The position numbers and the translations under genes were made by a program. From CAVQCJ01 sp963771835 (GTDB taxonomy: Bacteria > Actinomycetota > Actinomycetes > Prado026), in contig CAVYVA010000001.1 in the NCBI GenBank assembly GCA_963771835.1, forward strand, positions 62,001 to 126,000: a stretch of 64,000 nt of DNA, given 5' to 3'. The notes beneath the pieces were generated by a model that did not search any database, was not told where the DNA came from, and saw only the letters and a program-made list of their open reading frames with translations. This document shows, piece by piece, positions 54,281 to 61,696 of this stretch. Within the stretch, counting starts at the first letter, position 1. Each line of letters begins with the position of its first letter.

Positions 54281-55316
54281 CGGCGTCCCCGGCCGAGCGC
54301 CGCCCGAGCAGCGGAGGCAGCTGGCGGACCGCGGTGGCCAGCGCCCGCAGGTCGCCGTTCACCAGGGCCTGCGGTCCGTCGCAGAGCGCCTCCTCGGGCC
54401 GGGGGTGGACGTCGACGATGATGCCGTCCGCTCCGACCGCGATCGCCGCCCTGGACAACGGGACGACCAGGTCGCGCCGCCCGCCGGAGTGCGACGGGTC
54501 GACCACGACCGGCAGGTGCGAGAGTCCGTGCGCGACCGGCACCGCGGAGATGTCCAGGGTGTTGCGGGTCGCGGTCTCGTACGTGCGGATGCCCCGCTCG
54601 CACAGGACGATGTCGAGGTTGCCGCGCTGCGCCACGTACTCGGCCGCCATCAGCCACTCCTCGATGGTGGCCGTCATCCCGCGCTTGAGCATGACGGGCT
54701 TGCCCGCCTCGCCGACCGCCTGCAGCAGCGCGAAGTTGGCCATGTTGCGGGTCCCGACCTGCAGCATGTCCGCGTAGGACGCGACCAGCGCGACGTCCGC
54801 CACCTCGGTCACCTCGGTCACGATCGGCATCCCGGTCGACGCGCCGACGTCGGCGAGGATTCGCAGGCCGGCCTCGCCGAGACCCTGGAACGCGTACGGC
54901 GAGGTGCGCGGTTTGAACGCCCCGCCGCGCAGCAGCGTCGCCCCTGCGGCCTGCGCCATCTGCGCCGCCTCCAGCGTCTGCTGGGCGGTCTCCACCGCGC
55001 ACGGCCCGGCGATCAGGGTGAACGTGTCCGGTCCGATCGGCACCGCGCGACCGGGCCCGCCGACCCAGACGGTGGTCATGTCGGGGTGATGCTGGCGGGA
55101 GACGAGCTTGTACGGCGCGCTGATCCGTACGACGCTGCTGACCCCCGGCAGCCCGGCGAGGTTCAGCGAGCCGAACGAGTCGACGTCGCCGACCAGACCG
55201 ACGATGGTGCGGGTGACGCCACGGCTGACGAACGCCTCGCCGCCGGCACCCTCGACCTTCGTCACCACTCGGGCGACGTCCTCGCTCGTCGCCTCCGGCG
55301 ACATGACCACGACCAT
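54264..55316 (-). CDS. aroF: 3-deoxy-7-phosphoheptulonate (DAHP) synthase, class I beta with regulatory N-domain
   Basis: A 350-residue enzyme with an N-terminal ferredoxin-like regulatory domain (about residues 1-70) and the class I catalytic barrel: TLIAGPCAVETAQQTL, LLRGGAFKPRTSPYAFQG, PVMLKRGMTATIEEWL and VVVDPSHSGGRRDLV. The N-domain of this subtype binds Tyr or Phe for feedback control. The ATG has GGAGCAGG upstream. A leader peptide with Trp-Tyr-Phe-Tyr and a terminator precede it, so it is also controlled by attenuation. Confidence 0.94.
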   Translation of the reverse strand: MVVVMSPEATSEDVARVVTKVEGAGGEAFVSRGVTRTIVGLVGDVDSFGSLNLAGLPGVSSVVRISAPYKLVSRQHHPDMTTVWVGGPGRAVPIGPDTFTLIAGPCAVETAQQTLEAAQMAQAAGATLLRGGAFKPRTSPYAFQGLGEAGLRILADVGASTGMPIVTEVTEVADVALVASYADMLQVGTRNMANFALLQAVGEAGKPVMLKRGMTATIEEWLMAAEYVAQRGNLDIVLCERGIRTYETATRNTLDISAVPVAHGLSHLPVVVDPSHSGGRRDLVVPLSRAAIAVGADGIIVDVHPRPEEALCDGPQALVNGDLRALATAVRQLPPLLGRRSAGDAVRTPS

Positions 55317-55337
55317 GACCTGCTCCAGAAATGAGAA

Positions 55338-55360
55338 GAGCCCCGGGGTCTCCGGGGCTC
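55338..55360 (-). terminator. Attenuator terminator before the class I DAHP synthase gene
   Basis: In the transcript GAGCCCCGG (55360-55352) pairs with CCGGGGCTC (55346-55338) around a 5-nt loop, and a U-rich tail (TTCTCATTTC) follows. It sits 17 nt after the leader-peptide stop codon and 21 nt before the aroF ATG. An identical CCGGGGCTC inside the leader peptide (55421-55413) can pair with the terminator's 5' arm to form an antiterminator. Confidence 0.82.
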
Positions 55361-55377
55361 GTCGCGCGGTGGGTACG

Positions 55378-55455
55378 TCAGCCGCTGGACGCGGCGCCGG
55401 TCACCCACCCGGGAGCCCCGGGCGGAAAACCGTAGAAGTACCACTGGTTGCGCAC
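55378..55455 (-). CDS. Aromatic amino-acid leader peptide (25 aa) of the aroF attenuator
   Basis: GTG 55455 opens a 25-codon frame beginning V-R-N-Q-W-Y-F-Y-G-F and ending at TGA 55378. Codons 5-8 are Trp-Tyr-Phe-Tyr, with Phe10 and Trp17 besides, so all three end products of the shikimate pathway are sensed in one tract. TATCCT lies 6 nt before the GTG, so the peptide is probably translated without a leader. Codons 12-15 contain the antiterminator strand. A ribosome stalled at the aromatic tract would leave that strand free to block the terminator. Confidence 0.82.
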   Translation of the reverse strand: MRNQWYFYGFPPGAPGWVTGAASSG

Positions 55456-55461
55456 GGGTCG

Positions 55462-55467
55462 AGGATA
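55462..55467 (-). promoter_or_regulatory. -10 element of the aroF leader transcript
   Basis: TATCCT reads toward aroF 6 nt before the leader-peptide GTG. A weak GCGACA sits 17 nt further upstream as a possible -35. Transcription should begin at or near the GTG. Confidence 0.65.
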
Positions 55468-55542
55468 GGCACAGGCGGACGCCCTGTCGCCCGGTTCCAC
55501 GATGTGGACAACCTGGGCGGGGCCCCCCGCTAGGGTCGCCGG

Positions 55543-55677
55543 ATGACAACTTCGGTGCAGGCCACCGCCGTCTGGATCCCTGGGCTGTTCGTCCTCGGGA
55601 TCGTCCTGATCGTGGTGGTCGTCATGGTCGCCCTCAAGACCATGCGGAAGCCGGGGCGCGGTCGCTCCCGCCGCTAG
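55543..55677 (+). CDS. Small single-pass membrane protein (44 aa)
   Basis: A 44-residue frame with one strong helix (WIPGLFVLGIVLIVVVVMVA) and a basic tail (MRKPGRGRSRR). TAGGGT at 55531 is 6 nt before the ATG, the leaderless pattern seen across the window, which strongly supports it as a real gene despite its size. It is divergent from the aroF leader (87 nt apart) and convergent with the PASTA kinase. Confidence 0.72.
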   Translation: MTTSVQATAVWIPGLFVLGIVLIVVVVMVALKTMRKPGRGRSRR

Positions 55678-55694
55678 ACCGACCGGCCGGCCGG

Positions 55695-57688
55695 CTAGAC
55701 GATCGCGAGCCTGATCGTGCTGCCGAGCGGGGCCTGGGTCCCGGCGGCGGGGCTCTGGCTGGTGACCAGGTTGAGCGGCCGGTTGTCGAGGTAGGTGAAG
55801 GTGACCTTGAACCCGGACTTCTCCAGCAGCTTGCGCGCCTTGTCCTTGTTCATCCCGTAGACGTCGGGCACGTCCACCAGCGGCGGACCCTGCGAGACCA
55901 CCACCGTGACCGTGGTGCCGCGGTCCACCTGGGTCCCCGCCTTGGTGCCCTGGCTGAGCACCGAGCCCTTCGGCACGGTCGTGCTGTACTGCCCGGGCGC
56001 GGACGAGTCGAGCACGAGCTTGTTCTTGCTCGCGGACGACTGCGCGGCGGCCAGTGTCAGCCCGACGAAGTTCGGCACGGTCGCCGGCGCGACGCCCTTG
56101 CTGACCACCAGCCGCACGGCGGTGTCGCGCCGGACCGAGGTGCCGGCGGTGGGGACGGTCGAGATCACCGTGCCGGCGCCGACCGTGTCGGAGTACGCGG
56201 ACGACTGGGTGCCGACCGCCAGGTGGGTCGCCCGCAGCGCCGCTGTGGCCTCCGCCACGGACTTGCCGGCCAGGGCCGGGACGGCGTACCGCTCGGGACC
56301 CCTGGACAGGATCAGTGTCACGGTGCCGTTCTTCGCGACCCGGTCGCGCGGCGCCGGGTCGGTGGTGATCACGAGACCCGGCCTTGACGGTCTCGCTGAA
56401 CTGACCCGTGCCGGTGGCGGCGTGCAGGCCCTGCGCGGCCAGCGCGTCGGTGGCTGCCTTCTGGGTCATGCCGACCACCGACGGTGTGGTCGTCCACCGG
56501 CCGCTGCCGAGGTACCACCCGCCGACGCCGAGCACCGTGGCCACGACCAGCAGGACGGCCAGCCCGATCATCGCGCCGCGCCGGCTGCCGTTGCCGCGCG
56601 CCGCGGTCGGGATCTGGCCGGGGCCGCCGACGACCGGCTGGTCGGGCCGGGTCGGGCCGCGCGGCGGCGCACCGGCCGGCGCGCTCGCCAGGGTGGAGGT
56701 CGCATGGTTGCCGGCCCTGGTGCTCGCGGCCAGCGCGCTGATCCCGAGCGCCCCGGCCGCGCCGGGCAGCGGGACGACCAGGGTCTCGGTCAGGTCGACG
56801 TCCGTGGGTGCGTAGCCGAGCTGCGCAGCGCTCAGCGAACCGCGCACCGTCCGCAGCTGGTGCAGGTACGCCCCGGCGTCGGCCGGCCGTCCCTCGCGGG
56901 TCGCGGTCGGTGGCCGCCAGCACCAGCCCGTCCAGAGCCGGGGCCAGACCCGGGACGAACGTCGACGGCGCGGGCACGTCCGACGTCACGTGCTGGTACG
57001 CCACCGACATCGGGGTGTCGCCCGCGTACGGCGGCGCGCCGGTGAGCATCTCGAAGAGCAGGATCCCGGCCGAGTAGACGTCCGACCTGGCGTCGGCGGA
57101 GCCGCGCTCGACCTGCTCGGGGGCCAGGTACGCCACGGTGCCCATCACCACGCCCTGGGTGGACGCCTCGGCGCCCGAGGCCAGCGAGCTGCGGGCGAGC
57201 CCGAAGTCGGCCACCTTGACCCGGCCGTCGTCGGCGAGGAGGACGTTCTCGGGCTTGACGTCACGATGGACGATGCCGGCACGGTGCGCGGCCGCCAGCG
57301 CGGACAGCACGGGGTCGAGGACGTCCAGCGCCTCCCGCGGCGTCAGCCGGCCGCGCGAGCGGATGAGGTCACGCAGGGTGCGTCCCCGTACGTGCTCCAT
57401 CGCCAGGAAGACCAGGCCGGTCTGGGGATCGCTGCCCTGGTCGTACACCGCGACCACGCCGGGGTCGGACAGCCGGGCCGCGGACCTCGCCTCGCGGATG
57501 AACCGGGCCACGAACGCCTGGTCCTCGGCCAGCCCCGGATGCATGACCTTGAGCGCGACCGGTCGTTCCAGGCGGGTGTCGATGGCCTCGTAGACGGTGG
57601 CCATCCCGCCGCGGGCGACCTTCGACACGATCCGGTACCGGCCGTCGACAAGACGGCCGATCAACGGGTCGGCGACAGTCGTATCCAC
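55695..57688 (-). CDS. pknL: PASTA-domain serine/threonine protein kinase (PknL-like), frame-disrupted
   Basis: Membrane kinase of about 660 residues after repair. Kinase domain: YRIVSKVARGGMATVYEA, catalytic Lys in RPVALKVMHPG, HRDVKPENVLLADD, VADFGLARSS and VAYLAPEQVERG. A single membrane helix (MIGLAVLLVVATVLGVGG) precedes four PASTA repeats that bind muropeptides. Two inserted bases break the frame, near 56909 and near 56375. GTG 57688 follows TACCCT by 6 nt. The adjacent Rv2175c-type gene supports the PknL assignment. Confidence 0.9.
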
Positions 57689-57769
57689 TGTTCGAGGGTA
57701 CCCGGCAGGGTCCGGATCGCCCGGATCGTCCGTTCCCCCCGCGCGCCCCCGTCGTGGCAGGCTGAGCGC

Positions 57770-58147
57770 GTGCAGGAGATCCCCGCCACGGACGTGGCGC
57801 CCGACCCGTCGGCCGACGTGGTGACCGAGTGGGCCACGCTTCCGGACGCGGCGCAGGCACTGGGCACCGACGTGCTCAGGGTGCGGCAGCTGCTGCGGGA
57901 TCACCAGCTGGTGGCGTTGCGCCGCGACGGCGTGCTCGTCGTGCCCGCGCTGCTGCTGCAGGACGGCCAGGTCGTCAAGGGCCTTTCCGGCCTGCTGACA
58001 CTGCTGACGGACGCCCGATACACCGACGAGGAGGCCGTGCGCTGGATGTTCACCGACGACGCCTCGCTGCCAGGTCGTCCGGTGGACGCGCTGCGGGAGA
58101 ACCGCGGCACCGAGGTGCGCCGGCGCGCCCAGGCACTCGGCTTCTAG
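57770..58147 (+). CDS. Rv2175c-type DNA-binding protein
   Basis: A 125-residue protein with a winged-helix-like start (LPDAAQALGTDVLRVRQLLR, VALRRDGVLVVPALLL) and a C-terminal helical part (YTDEEAVRWMFTDDASLPG). In Mycobacterium the homologue Rv2175c binds DNA and is phosphorylated by PknL, its divergent neighbour, as here. GTG 57770 follows CAGGCT by 6 nt. Confidence 0.88.
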   Translation: MQEIPATDVAPDPSADVVTEWATLPDAAQALGTDVLRVRQLLRDHQLVALRRDGVLVVPALLLQDGQVVKGLSGLLTLLTDARYTDEEAVRWMFTDDASLPGRPVDALRENRGTEVRRRAQALGF

Positions 58148-58150
58148 CGC

Positions 58151-58513
58151 GTGGCCCATCTGGTCTACCTGACGGTGCTGGCCGGCTGCCTGCTCGGCAC
58201 CGCCTGGCTCGAGCTGGCGGTACGCACCCGCGTCTACGTGCGCTGGCGCCGGCTGCTGCTGACGCTGGCTCCGGTGCTGCTCGTGTTCTTCTGCTGGGAC
58301 CTGTACGCGGTCGCGCACGGGCACTGGTCGTTCGACCCGGCCCGGACCACCGGGCTACGGGTACCGGGCCGGGTGCCGGTCGAGGAGGTCCTGTTCTTCC
58401 TGGTGGTGCCGGTCTGCTCGGTGCTGGCGTACGAGGCCGTGCGCGCCGTTCGCGGCTGGCCCGGGGGCGACGAGCCGGCAGAGCTCGCCGAGCCCGGGGT
58501 GACCCGGCGGTGA
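58151..58513 (+). CDS. crtYc: Lycopene cyclase subunit CrtYc
   Basis: A 120-residue membrane protein with three helices and the lycopene cyclase-domain motifs FFCWDLYAVAHGHWSFDP and RVPVEEVLFFLVVPVCSV (PxE(E/D) motif). It forms a heterodimer with CrtYd to cyclise carotenoid ends. The GTG start is 3 nt after the upstream stop and its own stop overlaps crtYd. Confidence 0.9.
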   Translation: MAHLVYLTVLAGCLLGTAWLELAVRTRVYVRWRRLLLTLAPVLLVFFCWDLYAVAHGHWSFDPARTTGLRVPGRVPVEEVLFFLVVPVCSVLAYEAVRAVRGWPGGDEPAELAEPGVTRR

Positions 58514-58866
58514 GCAGCGGGCTCACGTACACCGCGCTGGCCGTGGCCGCCGTCCCCGCCTCGGCCGTGCTCGACGTCGTCGTGCTGCGCACCCGGCTGC
58601 TGGCCCGGCGGACCTTCTGGGTGGCCTACGCGATCGTCCTGGCCTTCCAGCTGGTCGTGAACGGGTTGCTGACCGGGCTGGACGTGGTGCGCTACGACCC
58701 CGGCGCCGTGCTCGGGCCCCGGCTGGCCTTCGCGCCGGTCGAGGACCTCCTGTTCGGGTTCGCGCTCGTGCTGCAGACGCTCGCCTGGTGGGTGTTCTGG
58801 GGTCGCCGAGGGCTGCAGCGCGAGCCGGTCGCCGGCCCGCCGCGGTGGGCCGGCCGCCGTGGTTGA
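58510..58866 (+). CDS. crtYd: Lycopene cyclase subunit CrtYd
   Basis: A 118-residue membrane protein, the second half-cyclase: three helices and GPRLAFAPVEDLLFGFALVL with the conserved Pro-x-Glu-Asp motif. The GTG overlaps the crtYc stop by 4 nt. Whether the product is a C40 beta-carotenoid or a C50 carotenoid cannot be told, because the elongase that would decide it is not in the window. Confidence 0.9.
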   Translation: MSSGLTYTALAVAAVPASAVLDVVVLRTRLLARRTFWVAYAIVLAFQLVVNGLLTGLDVVRYDPGAVLGPRLAFAPVEDLLFGFALVLQTLAWWVFWGRRGLQREPVAGPPRWAGRRG

Positions 58867-58875
58867 CCGCAAGCG

Positions 58876-58901
58876 TGAACCGAACCGGCGCGGCGTACGT
58901 T
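58876..58901 (+). promoter_or_regulatory. Candidate SigL-type autoregulatory promoter
   Basis: TGAACC at 58876 is followed 16 nt later by CGTT within TACGTT (58896-58901), resembling the -35/-10 pair reported for mycobacterial SigL. TACGTT also ends 8 nt before the sigma-factor GTG, so transcript and start would nearly coincide. Confidence 0.5.
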
Positions 58902-58909
58902 CTCATGAC

Positions 58910-59443
58910 GTGAGTGTGCTCTCGGCGACTGACGAGCGGCTCATGCGCGAGCTCTATCAGGAGCACGCGGGTGTCCTGCTGGGCTACGTCCGACGGCTGG
59001 TCGGTGGCGACACCAACCGGGCGGAGGACGTCGTCCAGGAGACGTTGCTGCGAGCGTGGCAGCACCCGGAGGCGTTGCGTGCTGGTCGTTCGGACGGCTC
59101 GTCGGTACGGGCCTGGTTGCTGACCGTGGCCCGTCACCTGGTCATCGACGGCGAGCGCCGGCGCCGCTCCCGGCCGCACGAGGTCGAGCTGGTGGCCGGG
59201 CACGAGCGCGCGGTCGACGAGCCCGCGTTCGACCAGGTGCTGGCCGCGTGGGAGGTCGCCGACGCGCTCGCGTCGCTGAGCGCCGAGCACCGTGGCGTGA
59301 TCGTCGAGCTGTACTACCGCGACCGTTCGGTCGCGGACGCGGCCCGGGAGCTGGGCGTGCCGGAGGGCACGGTCAAGTCCCGGGCCTACTACGCCCTGCG
59401 CGCGCTGCGCGCGGCGTGCGAGGAGCGAGGGGTGCTGCCGTGA
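58910..59443 (+). CDS. sigL: ECF RNA polymerase sigma factor, SigL-like
   Basis: A 177-residue ECF sigma factor. Region 2: LYQEHAGVLLGYVRRLVGGD, RAEDVVQETLLRAWQHPEAL and VRAWLLTVARHLVIDGERR. Region 4: LASLSAEHRGVIVELYYRD and VPEGTVKSRAYYALRALRAA. This is very close to mycobacterial SigL. GTG 58910 is preferred from the TACGTT spacing. The stop overlaps the anti-sigma start. Confidence 0.92.
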   Translation: MSVLSATDERLMRELYQEHAGVLLGYVRRLVGGDTNRAEDVVQETLLRAWQHPEALRAGRSDGSSVRAWLLTVARHLVIDGERRRRSRPHEVELVAGHERAVDEPAFDQVLAAWEVADALASLSAEHRGVIVELYYRDRSVADAARELGVPEGTVKSRAYYALRALRAACEERGVLP

Positions 59444-60108
59444 CCTGCGAGCAGGTACGCGAGGCGGCCGCGGTGCGGCTGCTCACCGGAGGCGCGCCCG
59501 ACCCCGAGGTCGAGGCGCACCTGGTCGGCTGCGAGCTGTGCCGGGCGGACCTGGCGCGGCTGACCCCGCTGCCGGGCCTGCTGACCAGTGCGGCGAGCCA
59601 GGTCGCCCTGCTGGACGAGCCGCCACCCGGGGACGCGATGCTGGAGCGGCTGCTGGCCGCGGCAGCGACGGAGCGGCGCAGCAGGCGCAGCCGGGTCCGG
59701 CTGGTCGCGGTCGCCTCCGTCGCGGCGCTGGCCCTGGTGGCGGTCCCGGCGACCGTCGTGCTGGTGAACCGCTCGGACGGCGTGGGGACCGTCCAGGCGG
59801 ACAAGATCAAAGCCAGCGCGTCCGACCCGGCGTCCGGCGTGTCCGGCCAGGTGACGCTGGCTCGGTCGTCGTGGGGGAGCGCGGTGAACCTGAAGGTCAC
59901 CGGCGTGCAGGCCGGCACCAGCTGCACGGTCGTGGTGGTGACCAAGGACGGGAGCAGGCAGACGGCGGCGACGTGGTGGGCGCAGGAGTACCCCGGGCCG
60001 GCGAGCGTCGACGGCACGGTGGCCGCGGACGTCCCCGCGATCGACCACGTCGAGCTGGTGGACACCGCGTCCGGCAAGGTCCTGCTGAAGCTGCCGACCC
60101 GGGTCTGA
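59440..60108 (+). CDS. Zinc-finger anti-sigma factor (RslA-like)
   Basis: A 222-residue membrane protein. The cytosolic N-terminus has the ZAS motif HLVGCELC (HXXXCXXC) preceded by an EQVREA helix; one membrane segment (about residues 87-107) follows, then an exported beta-rich domain with one Cys (GTSCTVVVVTKDG). It would hold SigL inactive until an oxidative or surface signal releases zinc. The start overlaps sigL. Confidence 0.9.
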   Translation: MTCEQVREAAAVRLLTGGAPDPEVEAHLVGCELCRADLARLTPLPGLLTSAASQVALLDEPPPGDAMLERLLAAAATERRSRRSRVRLVAVASVAALALVAVPATVVLVNRSDGVGTVQADKIKASASDPASGVSGQVTLARSSWGSAVNLKVTGVQAGTSCTVVVVTKDGSRQTAATWWAQEYPGPASVDGTVAADVPAIDHVELVDTASGKVLLKLPTRV

Positions 60109-60132
60109 CCGCGCGCCGCCCCGGAGGCAGCC

Positions 60133-60228
60133 GTGCCCGACCAGCCCGGCACCGAGCCGCCCCAGCCGTCGCGCCGGCTGGACAAGGTCGCGGTCCCGGT
60201 CACCGGCGGGAACATCGTCGAGGCCTGA
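60133..60228 (+). CDS. Candidate small protein (31 aa) downstream of the anti-sigma gene
   Basis: A GTG-initiated frame of 31 residues with GGAGG 6 nt upstream, reading ...LDKVAVPVTGGNIVEA. The ending resembles the first strands of a Rieske-type domain, a common third gene in SigL-like operons, but the cluster-binding part is absent. It may be a remnant or a genuine micro-protein. Confidence 0.4.
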   Translation: MPDQPGTEPPQPSRRLDKVAVPVTGGNIVEA

Positions 60229-60237
60229 CCCGGTCGC

Positions 60238-61161
60238 TCAGCCCGGACCGGCGCCGGCGCGGGCGCGCCGGGCCCGGACCCATGCCGGCCCGGCCACCGC
60301 CAGCCGGCGACGGACCGGCACGCGCGCCCGCCGCCGGAAGACCTCGTACCCGGACCGCTCCACCTCGTCCGCGATCCCGCAGTACAGGACGAGGGCGGCC
60401 TCGATGCACGGCCGGGAGGACGGCTCGAGCATCGCGACACCCGGGCGGGCCGCTTCAGCCAGCCGGCGCACCCGGGCCACCTCGAACGCGAGCAGCCGGC
60501 GTACCCGGTCGTCCACCACCCGCCGCTCGAGGTCCGCCCTGGTCAGGCCGAACCGGTCCAGGTCCTCCAGCGGCAGGTACAGCCTGCCCCGGTCGAGGTC
60601 CTCGCCCACGTCGCGGACGAAGTTGGCGAGCTGGAACGCCAGCCCGAGGTCCTGCGCCGGCTCGTAGGCGGCGTCCGAGAGCGGGCCGAGCACCGGGACC
60701 ATCTGCAGCCCGATCACGGCCGCGGACCCGTACACGTACCGCTGCAGGTCCGACCACGTGGCGTACTCGGTGACGGTGAGGTCCATCGCCATCGATGCGA
60801 GGAACGCCTCGAAGTGCTCGAGCGGGATGTCCCAGCGCCGCACCGTGTCCACGACGGCCCGGCAGACCAGGTCCTGGCTGACCCCGTCCTTGACGTCCGC
60901 GAGGAAGCCGTCCCCCCAGCTGGTCAGACGCCGCGACTTCTGCTCGGCGGTCAGCGTGGACGCCAGGTCGTCGACGATCTCGTCCGCGTAGCGGGCGAAC
61001 CCGTACAGGGCGTGCACGTACGGACGCTTGGCCGGCGGGAGCAGCATCGTGGCCAGGTAGTACGTGCGGCCGTGGCGGGCGTGCAGGCGCCGGCAGGCCT
61101 CGTACGAGGCGCGCAGCTCGGGATCATCGATCCCGGCGGCGGTCAGCTCGGTTCCCCACAC
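60238..61161 (-). CDS. crtB: Phytoene synthase
   Basis: A 307-residue prenyltransferase that condenses two geranylgeranyl-PP to phytoene. The aspartate motifs are ALYGFARYADEIVDDLAS and RDVGEDLDRGRLYLPLEDL. GTG 61161 follows TAGGGT by 7 nt, favouring a leaderless start over upstream in-frame codons. It is convergent with the sigL operon and separated from crtI by two other genes. Confidence 0.93.
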   Translation of the reverse strand: MWGTELTAAGIDDPELRASYEACRRLHARHGRTYYLATMLLPPAKRPYVHALYGFARYADEIVDDLASTLTAEQKSRRLTSWGDGFLADVKDGVSQDLVCRAVVDTVRRWDIPLEHFEAFLASMAMDLTVTEYATWSDLQRYVYGSAAVIGLQMVPVLGPLSDAAYEPAQDLGLAFQLANFVRDVGEDLDRGRLYLPLEDLDRFGLTRADLERRVVDDRVRRLLAFEVARVRRLAEAARPGVAMLEPSSRPCIEAALVLYCGIADEVERSGYEVFRRRARVPVRRRLAVAGPAWVRARRARAGAGPG

Positions 61162-61255
61162 CTGCGCCACCCTAGGAGCGACCCCCTGCCGCCGCATGTC
61201 GGCGGCGTGCCAGGATGCGAGGCGTCCAGGCTCGAACGCCGCAGGAGGCGCGCCC

Positions 61256-61681
61256 ATGAGCAGCCCGGTGGATCGGCTCCTGACCGGCGCCAGCCACGGA
61301 GTCCTGCGTCACGACGGCCCGCTCGAGGCCGAGAAGGCCGCCGACGACGCCGGCTGGCGCTACGTGCTGCTGGACAGCGCACTGGTCGGCGAGCGCGAGG
61401 AGTTCCTGGACCGGTGCGCGGACGCGTTCGACCTGCCCAGACGGCTGACCAGCAGCTGGGAGGGCCTGGACGCCGGGCTCCGCGGCCTGGACTGGGACGA
61501 GCCGGCCGGCGTGCTGGTGGTCTGGCAGGGCTGGGAGGAGCTCGCCGAGGGCGACCCGGACGGCTTCGACTGCGCGATCGAGGTGCTCCGCGACGCGTGC
61601 GTGGCGTGGAAGGACGACGAGATCCCCGGCGCGGTGGTGCTGGTGGGTCCAGGACCGGAGACCGACCTGCCCGAGGTGTGA
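61256..61681 (+). CDS. Barstar-family protein
   Basis: A 141-residue protein with the barstar outline: DDAGWRYVLLDSALVGEREE, DAFDLPRRLTSSWEGLDAGL and DEPAGVLVVWQGWEELAEG. Barstars inhibit secreted RNases such as barnase. No RNase gene is present in the window. AGGAGG lies 8 nt before the ATG. It is divergent from crtB. Confidence 0.8.
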   Translation: MSSPVDRLLTGASHGVLRHDGPLEAEKAADDAGWRYVLLDSALVGEREEFLDRCADAFDLPRRLTSSWEGLDAGLRGLDWDEPAGVLVVWQGWEELAEGDPDGFDCAIEVLRDACVAWKDDEIPGAVVLVGPGPETDLPEV

Positions 61682-61696
61682 GCCCTGGGCCGGACC

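Noticed and set aside
55675..55698. CCGGCCGG palindrome between the 44-aa gene and pknL as a bidirectional terminator
   Set aside because: The stem is short and self-complementary with no T-run on either side; such GC palindromes are common by chance here.
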